DNA of 64,000 nt from Clostridium pasteurianum DSM 525 = ATCC 6013 (GCF_000807255.1 NZ_CP009268.1:1394384-1458383); one strand, 5' to 3'; shown: positions 25,721-35,336, counted from the first letter of the stretch. The notes: generated by a model not told the origin, from the letters alone. Made by a program: numbers and translations.

Positions 25721-27337
25721 CTATGATTTAGCTTTACTTAATGCATCTTCAACGGCAGAAATAATTCCATTACTGCTGTAGGTAGCCCCAGAAACCACAT
25801 CTACCTGGGCAGATTGAGATGAAATGATTTCATTTTGTATTGAATTGTAAGCTCCCTCATAATAGTCTGGCGTGTCTTCATCGGATACAGTTTTAATATC
25901 TGTAATTTTACCATTCTTTACTATAACTGAAATCTCGGTTGTACCTCCTCTAAAACCAGTGCCAGTCCCAGTATAAGTACCATCTCTATATTTACTTTCA
26001 GCAGTTGTAGTATTTTCAGTATTAGAATCTGTGCTGGCAGTACCCGTTGTTGAACTAATATTGGTGGATTTATCATTATTTGTTATAGTACTATTTTCAG
26101 ATGATGCAGTATTGTCTAAAGAAGAATTATTATCTGATGATGAAGCAGTATTACTTTGTGATGAATTGTCTGCTGTTGCATTGTTCAGTGCATTTTTTAC
26201 AGCAGAAATAATTCCATTACTGCTGTAGGTAGCACCAGAAACCACATCTACTTCAGTAGATTGAGCGGAAATTATTTCGCTTTGTATTGTACTATATGCT
26301 CTTTCGTAATAGTCTGGTGTATCCCCATTGGATACAGTTTCAATATTAGCGATTTTTCCACTTTTTACTGTAACTGAAATTTCAGTTGAGCCTCCTCTAA
26401 ATCCAGTACCAGTGCCACTATATGTTCCATCTGTATATTTTACTTTTGGCATAGAGCTGCTGGTGTTAGAGGATACAGATACTGGTAAATTCCTACTTAC
26501 AACTTTTCCCGCCACATTGTTGGCAGAGTAGAGACCTGTAAAAGCAACTATGGCAATGGAACTGGCTAATGCTGGATTGATATTTTCATCACAGATAGTA
26601 GTCTTAGTATTATTTCTAGGACATTTTTCTATGCATCTTAAACAATTTATGCATTCTCCACCCCTAACTTTTTGCAGCTTATAAAGTTCTATTCCCATGG
26701 AACAGTTATTTGTACATGCTCTGCATTTACCGCATTTGTCGGAAGGCTTGTTTATTTTAAATATACTAAGCTTGGATATTATTGAAAATATGGCACCTAA
26801 AGGACAGAGATACCTACAGAAAAATCTTTCGATAAATACAGCACCTAAAGCTATTAATATCAGTATAATGAGTCCAACTGGATAATTTAATATAACTTGA
26901 GGAAGATCGCTTATCTGTGCAAAGGCATTCCAAGGACTAAAAGTGTCGAAGGACTTGCTGCCAATTGTCCATATGAAAATTATTATAAATAGTAAAACTG
27001 CATATTTTAAGTATTTTAATATATTATCTATATTTTTATTAATCTTGAAATTTGTTTTAAATACTTTATTCACTATAATATATATGAAATCATTAAAGGC
27101 TCCGAAAGCACAAATCCAACCACAGAAAAATCTACTTAGTATTAGGGTCAGAATAAAAATTGTTAAAAATCCTGCTAGATTAGGGAAAATTTCAACAAAA
27201 TTGAATTTGCCATTAATTATCATTGAATATATTTGACCTAATTGACTAAAGGTTAAAGCAAAGAGACCTGGGAGTAAAAATAAAAATATAATCTGAATAA
27301 AGACTCTGAATATTTGTATTTTAGGTATTCTTTTCAT
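25721..27337 (-). CDS. Membrane ferredoxin-type protein with two tandem FMN-binding domains
   Basis: A 538-residue multidomain redox protein. Membrane part (1-195) has NapH/NosR-like cysteine motifs FFCGWICAFG (72, 76) and FFCRYLCPLG (174, 178). Two [4Fe-4S] motifs follow: Cys202/205/208/212 and Cys229/232/235/239. After another membrane helix (255-272) come two FMN-binding domains at about 301-386 and 450-538, each beginning Y-x-DGTY-x-GTGTGFRGG and ending with VVSGATYSSNGI, the Thr site where ApbE attaches FMN covalently. They are joined by a Ser/Thr/Asn-rich linker. The arrangement suggests electron transfer from cytosolic Fe-S clusters to extracytoplasmic flavin. AAGGAGTTG precedes ATG 27337. 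The partner and acceptor are unknown. Confidence 0.9.
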   Translation of the reverse strand: MKRIPKIQIFRVFIQIIFLFLLPGLFALTFSQLGQIYSMIINGKFNFVEIFPNLAGFLTIFILTLILSRFFCGWICAFGAFNDFIYIIVNKVFKTNFKINKNIDNILKYLKYAVLLFIIIFIWTIGSKSFDTFSPWNAFAQISDLPQVILNYPVGLIILILIALGAVFIERFFCRYLCPLGAIFSIISKLSIFKINKPSDKCGKCRACTNNCSMGIELYKLQKVRGGECINCLRCIEKCPRNNTKTTICDENINPALASSIAIVAFTGLYSANNVAGKVVSRNLPVSVSSNTSSSMPKVKYTDGTYSGTGTGFRGGSTEISVTVKSGKIANIETVSNGDTPDYYERAYSTIQSEIISAQSTEVDVVSGATYSSNGIISAVKNALNNATADNSSQSNTASSSDNNSSLDNTASSENSTITNNDKSTNISSTTGTASTDSNTENTTTAESKYRDGTYTGTGTGFRGGTTEISVIVKNGKITDIKTVSDEDTPDYYEGAYNSIQNEIISSQSAQVDVVSGATYSSNGIISAVEDALSKAKS

Positions 27338-27566
27338 GGTGTCAACTCCTTATTTCTATTTGGGACTTCAAATAAATAGATAGAGGGTATTCAATAATAT
27401 TTTGGTTTCTATTTATTTTACTGTCTCCTATCATTAAAATTTACTACAGGTATAACTATACAATACTTTTATTAATAAAGGTTTAAAGATTACTTAGAGT
27501 TTCCTGAGAAATTAGTAACCATATTGTTAATATTTGCGTCAAATCATTACCTATATGAACGCAATA

Positions 27567-27620
27567 AGAAAATAACTGCAGTTAATATCTCGCTAAAAGT
27601 ATATTAACTGCAGTTATTTA
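27567..27620. terminator. Strong palindromic terminator after ygiQ
   Basis: Arms AAATAACTGCAGTTAATAT and its near-perfect complement around a 14-base loop, with T-rich DNA on both sides. It serves ygiQ on the minus strand. The rest of 27338-27628 holds no gene. Confidence 0.85.
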
Positions 27621-27628
27621 AATTATCT

Positions 27629-29581
27629 TCATCTATTTCTGGACTTATGATTTTTTGAATTATTTTTGTTCAATTTTTTACTGTGCTTATGTTTAGCATT
27701 AAAAGAATTTTTTGATCTAATACTTGAGGATTTAGAAGTCCTGTTTTCAGATTTAGAGGATGATCTATTAAATTTTACTCTTGGAGAAGCTGGTATAAGA
27801 CAATTAGCGCCGCCGCCTATTAAATCCTCTCTATGAGCTTTTATCAATGCTTCTTTTACAATTTTATAATTTTCAGGTTTAGCAAATTGGAGTAGTGCTC
27901 TTTGCATATTTTTTTCCTGTTGGGTCTTAGGAACATATACTTTTTCATTTGTAAAAGGATCTATTCCAGTGTAGTACATAGTGGTGGAAAGACTTCCTGG
28001 TGTAGGGTAAAAATCCTGTACCTGTTCTGGAATGTAGTTCATCTTTTTTATATATAAAGCTAATTCTATGGCTGCCTTTAAATCACTTCCAGGATGACTT
28101 GACATAAGGTATGGTACAAGATATTGTTTTGTACCTAGACGATTATTTATATCATGGTATTTTTTTACAAAGCTATCGTAGACTTCTCTTGTGGGTTTGC
28201 CCATTTTCCTTAGTACTTTATCACTTATGTGTTCAGGTGCCACTTTTAATTGACCACTTATATGATATTTGCAAAGTTCTTCAAAAAATTTTGTGTTTTT
28301 ATCGTGAATAAGATAGTCATATCTTATTCCAGAGCGTATAAATACCTTTTTTATTTTTGGCAGTGATCTTAGCTTTCTTAGAAGACTTAGATATTCAGTA
28401 TGATCTATTTTAAGATTCTTGCAGGGATTTGGGAAAAGACACTGTTTTGTCTTACATACTCCTCTTTCCAATTGATCTTTACAAGATACATGTCTGAAGT
28501 TAGCTGTGGGACCTCCTACATCATGAATATAACCTTTAAAATCATCAAAATCAGTCATTGCCTTGGCTTCATCAATAATGGAATTTTGACTTCTGTGCTG
28601 AATGGTTCTGCCTTGATGAAAGGTAAGTGCACAAAAGGAACAACCTCCATAACAGCCTCTATGGCTTGTAATTGAAAATTTAACCTCTTTAAGAGCTGGT
28701 ATACCGCCTTTATCTTCATAGGATGGATGATAAGTTCTTGTATAGGGAAGATTATACACCACATCCATCTCTTCTTCTGACAGAGGATATTGAGGGGGAT
28801 TTTGTACTACATATCTGTCACCATGTTTTTGAATAATAGTCTTACCTCTAAAGGCATCTTGTTCCATAGATTGAAGTTTGAAGGCTTCAGCATAAGCATT
28901 TTTGTTTGAAGAAACTTCTTCATAGGAAGGTGTTTCAACATAGTCCCTTAGATTACTTATATCTGAAGTTATATATTCAGTACCCCTTATATCTGCCATG
29001 TCCTTTATATTCATTCCATATTTACACAAATTTGCTATTTGAATTGTAATTTTCTCCCCCATACCATAAGCTAATAAATCAGCATTAGAATCAATAAGTA
29101 TACTTCTTCTAACTTTATCGTCCCAATAATCATAGTGAGCAAATCTTCTAAGGCTTGCTTCAATTCCACCTATAACTATGGGTACATCTTTATAGGCTTC
29201 ACGAGCTCTATTACAGTATACTATGAGAGCTCTATCAGGTCTATAGCCTGATTTGCCACCAGGAGAGTAAAAGTCATCATGTCTTTTTTTCTTTGCAGCG
29301 GTATAGTGATTTACCATAGAATCTATATTTCCAGAGTTTATAAAAAAAGCATATTTAGGCTTTCCTAATTTCATAAAATCTTTTGTATTCTTCCAATCGG
29401 GCTGTGCTATTATTCCCACAGAAAAACCTTCACTTTCAAGAACTCTGCCAATTATTGCACTGCCAAAAGAAGGATGATCTACATAAGCATCTCCCGTTAT
29501 TATTATAAAATCAAGCTGATCTATTTTTCTTTCTATTAAATCATTTTTACATACAGGTAAAAATTTGTTGTTTTTTTTCAT
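27629..29581 (-). CDS. YgiQ-family radical SAM protein
   Basis: A large radical-SAM protein with the cluster motif [16 protein letters not shown] (three cysteines, CxxxCxxC). The N terminus [20 protein letters not shown], the [19 protein letters not shown] region and the late [19 protein letters not shown] are hallmarks of YgiQ (DUF3362-containing) proteins. The C-terminal tail is very basic, rich in Lys, Ser and Asn, and probably disordered. Start taken as ATG 29581, because TAGGAG lies 8 bases upstream; the frame to 29614 lacks such a site. The reaction is not known. Confidence 0.92.
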   Translation of the reverse strand: MKKNNKFLPVCKNDLIERKIDQLDFIIITGDAYVDHPSFGSAIIGRVLESEGFSVGIIAQPDWKNTKDFMKLGKPKYAFFINSGNIDSMVNHYTAAKKKRHDDFYSPGGKSGYRPDRALIVYCNRAREAYKDVPIVIGGIEASLRRFAHYDYWDDKVRRSILIDSNADLLAYGMGEKITIQIANLCKYGMNIKDMADIRGTEYITSDISNLRDYVETPSYEEVSSNKNAYAEAFKLQSMEQDAFRGKTIIQKHGDRYVVQNPPQYPLSEEEMDVVYNLPYTRTYHPSYEDKGGIPALKEVKFSITSHRGCYGGCSFCALTFHQGRTIQHRSQNSIIDEAKAMTDFDDFKGYIHDVGGPTANFRHVSCKDQLERGVCKTKQCLFPNPCKNLKIDHTEYLSLLRKLRSLPKIKKVFIRSGIRYDYLIHDKNTKFFEELCKYHISGQLKVAPEHISDKVLRKMGKPTREVYDSFVKKYHDINNRLGTKQYLVPYLMSSHPGSDLKAAIELALYIKKMNYIPEQVQDFYPTPGSLSTTMYYTGIDPFTNEKVYVPKTQQEKNMQRALLQFAKPENYKIVKEALIKAHREDLIGGGANCLIPASPRVKFNRSSSKSENRTSKSSSIRSKNSFNAKHKHSKKLNKNNSKNHKSRNR

Positions 29582-29920
29582 TGATTTTTCTCCTAATTTG
29601 TTAATATGAATCAATTAATAATATTAACATAATATAAGATAAATATAAATATGCAATAATTTTATGTTTGATTTATAGAATAAATATAAATTAAAAAATT
29701 TCCTGTAAAATAAAAGTATTTTTTTTGATAGTTCAGTAAAAAATAGAATTAGTTCTTATTATAAAAAGGGAGGTGAACTGTTTCAAAACGTATAATAATA
29801 TCTATAGATACTTTATATTGTTCCTTTATAGTGTAATTATGTAAAGCAAAGCTAGAATACCTTGAACAGTAATTTAAAGAAATTTATAGAGTTTTATAAT
29901 GTTTTGACAACGGTCTTGAT
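29582..29920. other. Intergenic region upstream of sleB
   Basis: About 340 bp of AT-rich DNA. A good ribosome site (GGGAGGTG at about 29769) is present but no frame longer than about two dozen codons follows it. The region should hold the sporulation-type promoter of sleB; no convincing sigma-G sequence was identified by eye. Confidence 0.4.
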
Positions 29921-30622
29921 ATGAATGCTATAAAAAATAAAAAAATAACATTTACTTTAATAGCTGTATTATTAGTTACATACTTTGGCACTTCTATTAT
30001 CTTTTCACCTTATAGCAATGCAATTAGTGCTATTGCATATAAATATGGATCAAAGGGAAGTGTGGTAACTCAAATTCAAACAAAATTAAAAAATTGGGGA
30101 TATTATAAGGGAAGTGTAGATGGAAAATTCGGATATCAAACCTACTTAGCAGTAAAAAATTTTCAAAGTAAAAATGGATTGACAGCAGATGGGGTTGCAG
30201 GAGATAGCACTTTAGCAGCTTTGGGTATAAATAATCCATCACAATCTAATAATGCCCAGTATTCCAGTAATAGTGAAGATTTGATGCTTTTAGCAAGACT
30301 TATTAATGGTGAAGCAAGGGGAGAACCTTATGAAGGTCAAGTGGCTGTTGGTGCTGTAGTTCTCAATAGAGTGAGAGATTCAAGATTTCCTTCCACTGTA
30401 GCTGGAGTAATATACGAGCCTCGTGCATTTACAGCAACAGTAGATGGTCAAATTGATGCTGAATTAGAGCAAACTTCTATTAATGCTGCCAGAGATGCAT
30501 TAAATGGCTGGGATCCTTCTGGCGGTGCAGTATACTATTTCAATCCAGCTAAAGCCACTAGTGCGTGGATATGGTCCAGACCACTAATTAAAATCATCGG
30601 AGAACATAGATTTTGCAGTTAA
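29921..30622 (+). CDS. sleB: Spore cortex-lytic enzyme (SleB-type)
   Basis: Cell-wall hydrolase that degrades the cortex during spore germination. An N-terminal signal or anchor (9-30), a peptidoglycan-binding domain (about 42-102, KGSVVTQIQTKLKNWGYYKG, DGVAGDSTLAALG), a short linker and the SleB catalytic domain (118-233) with Glu131 in LINGEARGEPYEGQ are visible. The C terminus GEHRFCS is typical. It is a lytic transglycosylase acting on muramic lactam cortex in this family. It stands alone, with no ypeB partner in the window. ATG 29921 has no good ribosome site. Confidence 0.93.
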   Translation: MNAIKNKKITFTLIAVLLVTYFGTSIIFSPYSNAISAIAYKYGSKGSVVTQIQTKLKNWGYYKGSVDGKFGYQTYLAVKNFQSKNGLTADGVAGDSTLAALGINNPSQSNNAQYSSNSEDLMLLARLINGEARGEPYEGQVAVGAVVLNRVRDSRFPSTVAGVIYEPRAFTATVDGQIDAELEQTSINAARDALNGWDPSGGAVYYFNPAKATSAWIWSRPLIKIIGEHRFCS

Positions 30623-30673
30623 TATATCAGATTAATATTACTTAGTTTATTGTGACAATAATAGATTAAGAAT

Positions 30674-30724
30674 AAGTTATCTTCAGTGCATGAAAACAAT
30701 TAATGTATTGAAGATAACTTTTTA
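30674..30724 (+). terminator. Terminator after sleB
   Basis: Stem AAGTTATCTTCA / TGAAGATAACTT with a long loop, followed by TTTTT. Confidence 0.75.
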
Positions 30725-30926
30725 AATTATATTTAAATATATTATAATTGTCTGCAAAAGATATTTATACATATTAATATTAAAACATATATAGATATTT
30801 TTTACTTTGATAGTGTATTAAAAAATTATTTTTTATATCAATATGCTTGCTTGTACTATTAATAAAATATATAATAATTCAATAGATATATTGATAGAAT
30901 TTAAAAAATTATTTGTTAAAATATAG

Positions 30927-30954
30927 TTGACAAAAAATTTTTTTAGAATATAAT
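30927..30954 (+). promoter_or_regulatory. Sigma-A promoter of the T-box/cysE unit
   Basis: TTGACA (30927-30932) and TATAAT (30949-30954) separated by 16 bp, just upstream of the T-box leader. Confidence 0.85.
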
Positions 30955-30964
30955 AATATATGAA

Positions 30965-31220
30965 AACATACTCAAACACTTGGAAATATGTTGAAGAAGG
31001 AAAGTATTTTAAATAGAATTTTTAGAGAGAGAACTGGAAGCTGAAAAGGTTCTTAAAGGAAATTTAAAAGAAGTGCCCTTTGGAATAGTGTCTTTGAATT
31101 ATAGTAAAAGGCAACGGGGAAGCCCGTTATAGCTTTAGAGCATGTCTGTGCTTGAATATGTAGCTTTTAGAGTGGATATCGGCTATCAACTTCGTCTCTA
31201 TAATGAGGGGGAGTTTTTTA
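30965..31220 (+). promoter_or_regulatory. T-box leader, cysteine-specific, upstream of cysE
   Basis: The leader has AGAGAGAGAAC pairing with GGTTCT in stem I, a specifier loop GAAGTGCCC containing TGC (31074-31076, Cys), and a T-box-like bulge GTGGATATCGG. The UGGA at 31173-31176 complements the UCCA end of tRNA-Cys, matching the specifier. It ends in a terminator with arms CTTCGTCTC / GAGGGGGAG (31190-31213) and six T residues. Uncharged tRNA-Cys should prevent termination and raise cysE expression. The bulge deviates from the usual UGGNACC, so exact fold was not confirmed. Confidence 0.82.
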
Positions 31221-31274
31221 TTTTATATAAAAAAATATATGAATGAATCTACTCTTGTTGAAGTTGTTATTTTG

Positions 31275-31310
31275 CCACCAAGGTTAGATAAATTATCTAA
31301 AATCTTGTGG
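31275..31310 (+). other. Hairpin between T-box terminator and cysE
   Basis: Stem CCACCAAGGTTAGAT / ATCTAAAATCTTGTGG around AAATT, located after the T-box terminator and 80 bp before cysE. There is no T run. Its role is unclear; it might be a second regulatory or RNA-stability element. Confidence 0.45.
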
Positions 31311-31392
31311 TTGTTAACGTGTCTATAAGAATAGAGCACTATAGTAACTATTAATCAAATAAATTTTATATATTTATTGAGGTGAGAAATTA

Positions 31393-31950
31393 ATGTTTAA
31401 TAAACTAAAATATGATTTAGACAAAATAATGGAAAACGACCCTGCTGCTAGAAATAGGATTGAAGTATTTTTACTTTATCCTTGTGTACACGCTGTATTA
31501 TGGAGTAGAATAGCTCATTTCTTTTATAAATCAAAAATGTTTTTTTTAGCAAGATTAATTTCACAATTAGCAAGATTTTTTACAGGAATAGAAATACATC
31601 CTGGTGCAAAAATCGGAAAAGGACTTTTTATAGATCATGGAATGGGAGTTGTAATTGGTGAAACCGCAGAAGTTGGAGATAATGTAGTATTATATCACGG
31701 AGTTACTCTAGGCGGAACTGGTAAGCATAAAGGTAAGAGACATCCTACAGTTGGAAATAATGTGCTTATAGGCAGTGGAGCTAAGGTGCTTGGGCCTGTA
31801 AAGATTGGAGATAATGTTAAAATAGGAGCTAATGCAGTAGTTTTAACGGATATTCCTGATAATTGCACAGCAGTTGGGGTACCTGCAAGGATAATTCCTC
31901 CCAGGATTGGAGAAAAAAATATAATTGATATGAAGGATTATATGAAATAG
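31393..31950 (+). CDS. cysE: Serine O-acetyltransferase
   Basis: First committed enzyme of cysteine synthesis, making O-acetylserine from serine and acetyl-CoA. The 185-residue protein has the short CysE/EpsC form: an N-terminal helical part with [20 protein letters not shown], then left-handed hexapeptide repeats with [30 protein letters not shown] and [17 protein letters not shown]. Catalytic His residues lie in these two motifs. TGAGGTGAG precedes ATG 31393. Upstream is a Cys T-box, which supports the assignment and explains regulation. No cysK follows. Confidence 0.95.
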   Translation: MFNKLKYDLDKIMENDPAARNRIEVFLLYPCVHAVLWSRIAHFFYKSKMFFLARLISQLARFFTGIEIHPGAKIGKGLFIDHGMGVVIGETAEVGDNVVLYHGVTLGGTGKHKGKRHPTVGNNVLIGSGAKVLGPVKIGDNVKIGANAVVLTDIPDNCTAVGVPARIIPPRIGEKNIIDMKDYMK

Positions 31951-32015
31951 TTTATTTATAGTCATTATTTTTAAATCATTAATTATTATTAAAATATCTT
32001 CTCTATCTTAATTAA

Positions 32016-32043
32016 TTGACAAAATGTATAATTTAGTTATAAA
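32016..32043 (+). promoter_or_regulatory. Sigma-A promoter of the queG leader
   Basis: TTGACA (32016-32021) and TATAAA (32038-32043), 16-bp spacing. Transcription would start near 32050, so the following 200 nt are an untranslated leader of queG. Confidence 0.75.
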
Positions 32044-32069
32044 ATTATGGATAATATAAATAGATTTTT

Positions 32070-32208
32070 TAATTAACGGGGGGGTATATCCCGGTTAAGT
32101 TTAGATAAATTAGCTAAAAAGTCATTATTGTCGGCTGCATTTACTGAAGATGCAGCCCTGCAATGAATAATTATAGTAAAAACTGCTTTTGTGAAAGCAG
32201 TTTTTTTA
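32070..32208 (+). promoter_or_regulatory. Structured leader with terminator upstream of queG
   Basis: After its own promoter the leader has a G-rich hairpin CGGGGGGGTATATCCCG (32077-32093), the A-rich TTTAGATAAATTAGCTAAAAAG, a perfect hairpin GGCTGCAT/ATGCAGCC (32133-32157), and an intrinsic terminator AACTGCTTT/AAAGCAGTT plus seven T (32180-32207), 45 bp before the queG start. This is the layout of a riboswitch or attenuator. A preQ1-sensing element would suit a queuosine gene, but the sequence does not clearly match the preQ1-I pattern, so the class is unassigned. Confidence 0.55.
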
Positions 32209-32252
32209 TATAAAAATTAATTATTATATTTAAAATAAATGGAGAAAAGAAC

Positions 32253-33233
32253 ATGGATAATAAAACTCATATAATAAATTTCTGCAAAGAATTAGGTATT
32301 TCAGAAGTGGGTTTTTGTAGATGTGAGAATTTTTATGAACTAGAAAGATATCTTAATAAAAGAAAAAATGAAGGAGTGGAAAATGAATTTGAAGAAAAAG
32401 ATATAAATAAGAGAATAAATCCCAATTACTATATGGAAGAAGGGAAAACTATTATATCTATAGCTTTTCCCTATAGCTTTTATTTACACAAAGATGAGGA
32501 AATGTATTTTTCTTTATATACAAGAGGAAAAGATTATCATAAAGTTGTGTCCAATTATCTTGAAAAGGTATGTGAATTTATAATAAAAATAGGAGGAAAA
32601 GCAAAATATTTTGTGGATAGTAATGCTCTTCCAGAAAGATATATTGCCTGTAAAAGCGGAATAGGATTTATAGGTAAAAATAACATGCTCATCAATAAAA
32701 AATATGGATCTTATATATTCTTAGGAGAAATTATAACAAATTTGTCTATAGAGCCAGATGAACCCTGTAAAAATCAATGTGGCGAATGTGAAAGATGTAT
32801 AAAAGCATGCCCTACGAAATCTATAAATAAATATTTTAATAATCCTAATATATGTTTATCTTATATAACACAAAAAAAAGACATAGAGGATAAGTGGTTT
32901 GAAAAGTTTAATGGAAGACTATTTGGCTGTGATACCTGTCAATTGGTATGCCCTTTTAATTATGAAGTAAAATACTCAGAAATAGATGATTTTAAACCTT
33001 TGGAATTTATGAATAATGTAAATCTATATGAACTTATAAGTATAGATAATAAAATTTTTAGAGAAAAATATAAAATAACTTCCTGTGGCTGGAGAGGTAA
33101 AAATATAATTCAAAGAAATGCACTTATAAATTTTATTATGAAGAAGAATGAAAATAAAATGCATAATTTGGAAATAGTTTCGCCTTATGTAAGAGAATAC
33201 TTTAATAGACTTTTAAATTTTAATAAATTATAA
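32253..33233 (+). CDS. queG: Epoxyqueuosine reductase
   Basis: Cobalamin- and Fe-S-dependent enzyme that reduces epoxyqueuosine to queuosine in tRNA. Family sequences include AFPYSFYLH, YTRGKDYHKVV, FVDSNALPERYIACKSGIGFIGKNN (split over 121-144). Ferredoxin-like cysteines are Cys176/179/182/186 and Cys226/229/233 in CDTCQLVCPFN. The length (326) lacks the HEAT-repeat extension of longer QueG proteins, as is common in clostridia. TGGAGAAAAG precedes ATG 32253. Regulation by the leader upstream is likely. Confidence 0.9.
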   Translation: MDNKTHIINFCKELGISEVGFCRCENFYELERYLNKRKNEGVENEFEEKDINKRINPNYYMEEGKTIISIAFPYSFYLHKDEEMYFSLYTRGKDYHKVVSNYLEKVCEFIIKIGGKAKYFVDSNALPERYIACKSGIGFIGKNNMLINKKYGSYIFLGEIITNLSIEPDEPCKNQCGECERCIKACPTKSINKYFNNPNICLSYITQKKDIEDKWFEKFNGRLFGCDTCQLVCPFNYEVKYSEIDDFKPLEFMNNVNLYELISIDNKIFREKYKITSCGWRGKNIIQRNALINFIMKKNENKMHNLEIVSPYVREYFNRLLNFNKL

Positions 33234-33436
33234 TATAATAAAGTATCTGAAAATAATTAGCATATTTGTTAGTTTATTTTCAATTTTAAATGTAAGCTGT
33301 AATAATTTATGAATAAATTTTATTCTGTATTCTATAGTTATAATAACTATTCAGGGGATAAAATTTATTTCATATGGAATCTATAGCTTAAAATCTGGAA
33401 TTATATATTTTTATTGATTTGAAAGGTGTGGTTTGA

Positions 33437-34141
33437 TTGATTATTTCTCCTAAAATATTGAAACTATTAGAACTTCTTCCTACAAGTGTTCTTAGAATTT
33501 TTGCCGTTAAATTTCTATCAGGAATTATGGACAAGTACGCTGATATAAGTATATCAGGGATGGAAAATTTAGATGGAGAAGAAGGTCCTTTTTTATTTAT
33601 AGGAAATCATCTCAGTAATTCTGATGGAATAGTTTTATGGAAAGTTATGAAGAAATGGGATCCTACTTTTGTAGCGGGAGTAAAATTACAGAAGGATGCT
33701 TTAACATATTTAGGTACAATAGCTGTTAAAAATACACCTATAGTACCTAATACCGCAGATAAAGCAGGTATATCTAATATAATAAAATTGATTAAAAGTG
33801 GTGAAAATATAGTTATGTTTCCTGAAGGAACAAGAAGTCGAGTGGGAGCTATGATAAAAGCTAGAAAGGGGCTTAATTTGATTGTAAAGCTCAGTAAAGC
33901 CAGACTTGTTCCCATAGGAATATATGGTTCTGAAAAACTTTTGCCAATAGGTAAGGATGCAGATATGAATAGAGAAACTCTTCACAAGGCAAAGGTGTAT
34001 ATAAAAATAGGTAAACCGTTTGAAATGGTTAAAAGAAATGCAGGAGAAGATAGAAAAGAATATGAAGAAAGGGCTACTGATGAGGCTATGAGAAAGATTG
34101 CAGAACTTTTACCAGAAGAATATAGGGGAGTATACAAGTAA
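33437..34141 (+). CDS. plsC: 1-acyl-sn-glycerol-3-phosphate acyltransferase family protein
   Basis: PlsC-type acyltransferase of 234 residues, placing the second acyl chain in phosphatidic acid synthesis. Block I NHLSNSD has the catalytic His58 and Asp63 (Hx4D). Block III FPEGTRSR lies near 132-139, followed by KARKGLNLIVKLS. The start is TTG 33437, supported by AAAGGTG 8 bases upstream. The gene is 44 bp before nth on the same strand. Which acyl donor is used cannot be seen. Confidence 0.9.
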   Translation: MIISPKILKLLELLPTSVLRIFAVKFLSGIMDKYADISISGMENLDGEEGPFLFIGNHLSNSDGIVLWKVMKKWDPTFVAGVKLQKDALTYLGTIAVKNTPIVPNTADKAGISNIIKLIKSGENIVMFPEGTRSRVGAMIKARKGLNLIVKLSKARLVPIGIYGSEKLLPIGKDADMNRETLHKAKVYIKIGKPFEMVKRNAGEDRKEYEERATDEAMRKIAELLPEEYRGVYK

Positions 34142-34184
34142 AAAATGTGTAAACTAACACTATCAAACTAGAGGTGGTAATAAG

Positions 34185-34823
34185 TTGAATAAAAAAGATA
34201 TTGATAATACTCTTAAAATTTTAAGTAAAGTTTATAATGAAGCAAAATGTGCACTAAATTTTAATAGTGCTTATGAACTGCTAATTGCTACAATTTTATC
34301 AGCTCAATGTACAGATGTAAGAGTTAATATAGTAACTGAAAAATTATTTAGTAAATATAATACTCCAGAAAAAATGGTGGAATTAACAGATACAGAACTT
34401 CAAGAAATAATTAAACCCTGTGGATTCTATAAAAATAAAAGTAAGAATATTTTAGCTACATCAAGGGAATTATTATTTAATTATAATAGTCAGGTTCCAA
34501 AGACTATGGAAGAGCTTACTAAATTACCCGGGGTTGGAAGAAAAACTGCCAATGTAGTAATGTCAAATGCCTTTAATATACCTGCTATAGCAGTAGATAC
34601 TCATGTCTTCAGGGTATCTAAAAGAATAGGATTTGCATCAGGAGATAATCCTCTTGAAGTAGAACAAGAACTTAGAAAGGTTATTCCTAAAAATATGTGG
34701 AGTAATGCTCATCATTATTTAATATGGCATGGAAGAAAAATATGTAAAGCTAGAAAGCCACAATGTGAAATTTGTCCTATAAGTGAATATTGCAATTATT
34801 ATAAGGAAAACTTTAAGTTGTAA
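34185..34823 (+). CDS. nth: Endonuclease III
   Basis: DNA glycosylase/AP lyase for oxidized pyrimidines. The helix-hairpin-helix LPGVGRKTANVV contains catalytic Lys120, and Asp138 lies in VDTHVFRVSKR. The C-terminal [4Fe-4S] ligands Cys186, 193, 196 and 202 have the canonical C-x6-C-x2-C-x5-C spacing. TTG 34185 is the start, with GAGGTGG 8 bases upstream. Length 212 aa is standard. A strong hairpin terminator follows. Confidence 0.96.
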   Translation: MNKKDIDNTLKILSKVYNEAKCALNFNSAYELLIATILSAQCTDVRVNIVTEKLFSKYNTPEKMVELTDTELQEIIKPCGFYKNKSKNILATSRELLFNYNSQVPKTMEELTKLPGVGRKTANVVMSNAFNIPAIAVDTHVFRVSKRIGFASGDNPLEVEQELRKVIPKNMWSNAHHYLIWHGRKICKARKPQCEICPISEYCNYYKENFKL

Positions 34824-34837
34824 TTTAGTTTTAAAAG

Positions 34838-34886
34838 AAGAGAAAATAGGAGAAAAGAACGAAACTTTTCTCCTATTTTCTCTTTG
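34838..34886 (+). terminator. Terminator after nth
   Basis: Nearly perfect stem AGAGAAAATAGGAGAAAAG / CTTTTCTCCTATTTTCTCT with a 7-base loop, then TT. The remaining 34890-35000 is AT-rich with no gene. Confidence 0.8.
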
Positions 34887-35002
34887 TACTTTAATGTTTA
34901 TTTAGGATTTTCCCAATAATGAGAACATTAAGTTATATATAACAGTTATCTTATTTGATAGATATTTTGTCTGGATTATAGTAGATAATTCAAAAAAATA
35001 AA

Positions 35003-35034
35003 TACAGCTAAAAGGGTTCAGCTTTTAGCTGTAA
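35003..35034 (-). terminator. Terminator of the STAS-like gene
   Basis: Stem ACAGCTAAAA / TTTTAGCTGT; on the minus strand it is followed by TTTATTTTTTT. It ends the gene at 35064-35336. Confidence 0.8.
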
Positions 35035-35063
35035 TATAAGGAAAGGGAAAGTATATATAATAA

Positions 35064-35336
35064 TTACATAATAGCTGTTCCTTGAACAACTCTATTGTAA
35101 TTGTATATATCTGATAAATTTTTAACTTTAATGTGTTGAAAGGATTTATTCCTATCTTCAGTGTATAATAAATCAGAAAATAGATTGTAGAAAAAAGTTG
35201 TAGGCACCTCATCAATACCAGTAAAATCAAGCACTACAGCATCATTGTTATTAGAAATTTTACTCTTTAATAAAATAGCGTCCTCACAGGTAAATTGACC
35301 ACCAATAATATTTTTTACATTCAAAACTTTTTCCAT
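35064..35336 (-). CDS. STAS-like DUF4325 domain protein
   Basis: A 90-residue protein with the pattern of the STAS-like DUF4325 family: GGQFTCEDAILLKSKI, then AVVLDFTGIDEVPTTFFYNLFSDL (about 34-57). STAS-like domains bind partner proteins or nucleotides, and members often sit with phage, toxin or regulatory genes. Here it stands alone, in opposite orientation to its neighbours. GGAGGAATA precedes ATG 35336. Function unknown. Confidence 0.8.
   Translation of the reverse strand: MEKVLNVKNIIGGQFTCEDAILLKSKISNNNDAVVLDFTGIDEVPTTFFYNLFSDLLYTEDRNKSFQHIKVKNLSDIYNYNRVVQGTAIM

Noticed and set aside
29767-29845. Strong ribosome site GGGAGGTG before sleB
   Set aside because: No frame with a proper start follows; only a GTG inside the site itself opens about 24 codons. 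Not called as a gene.
32070-32208. Firm call of a preQ1-I riboswitch
   Set aside because: The queG context is suggestive, but the C-rich loop and A-rich tail of preQ1-I could not be matched, so the class is left open.
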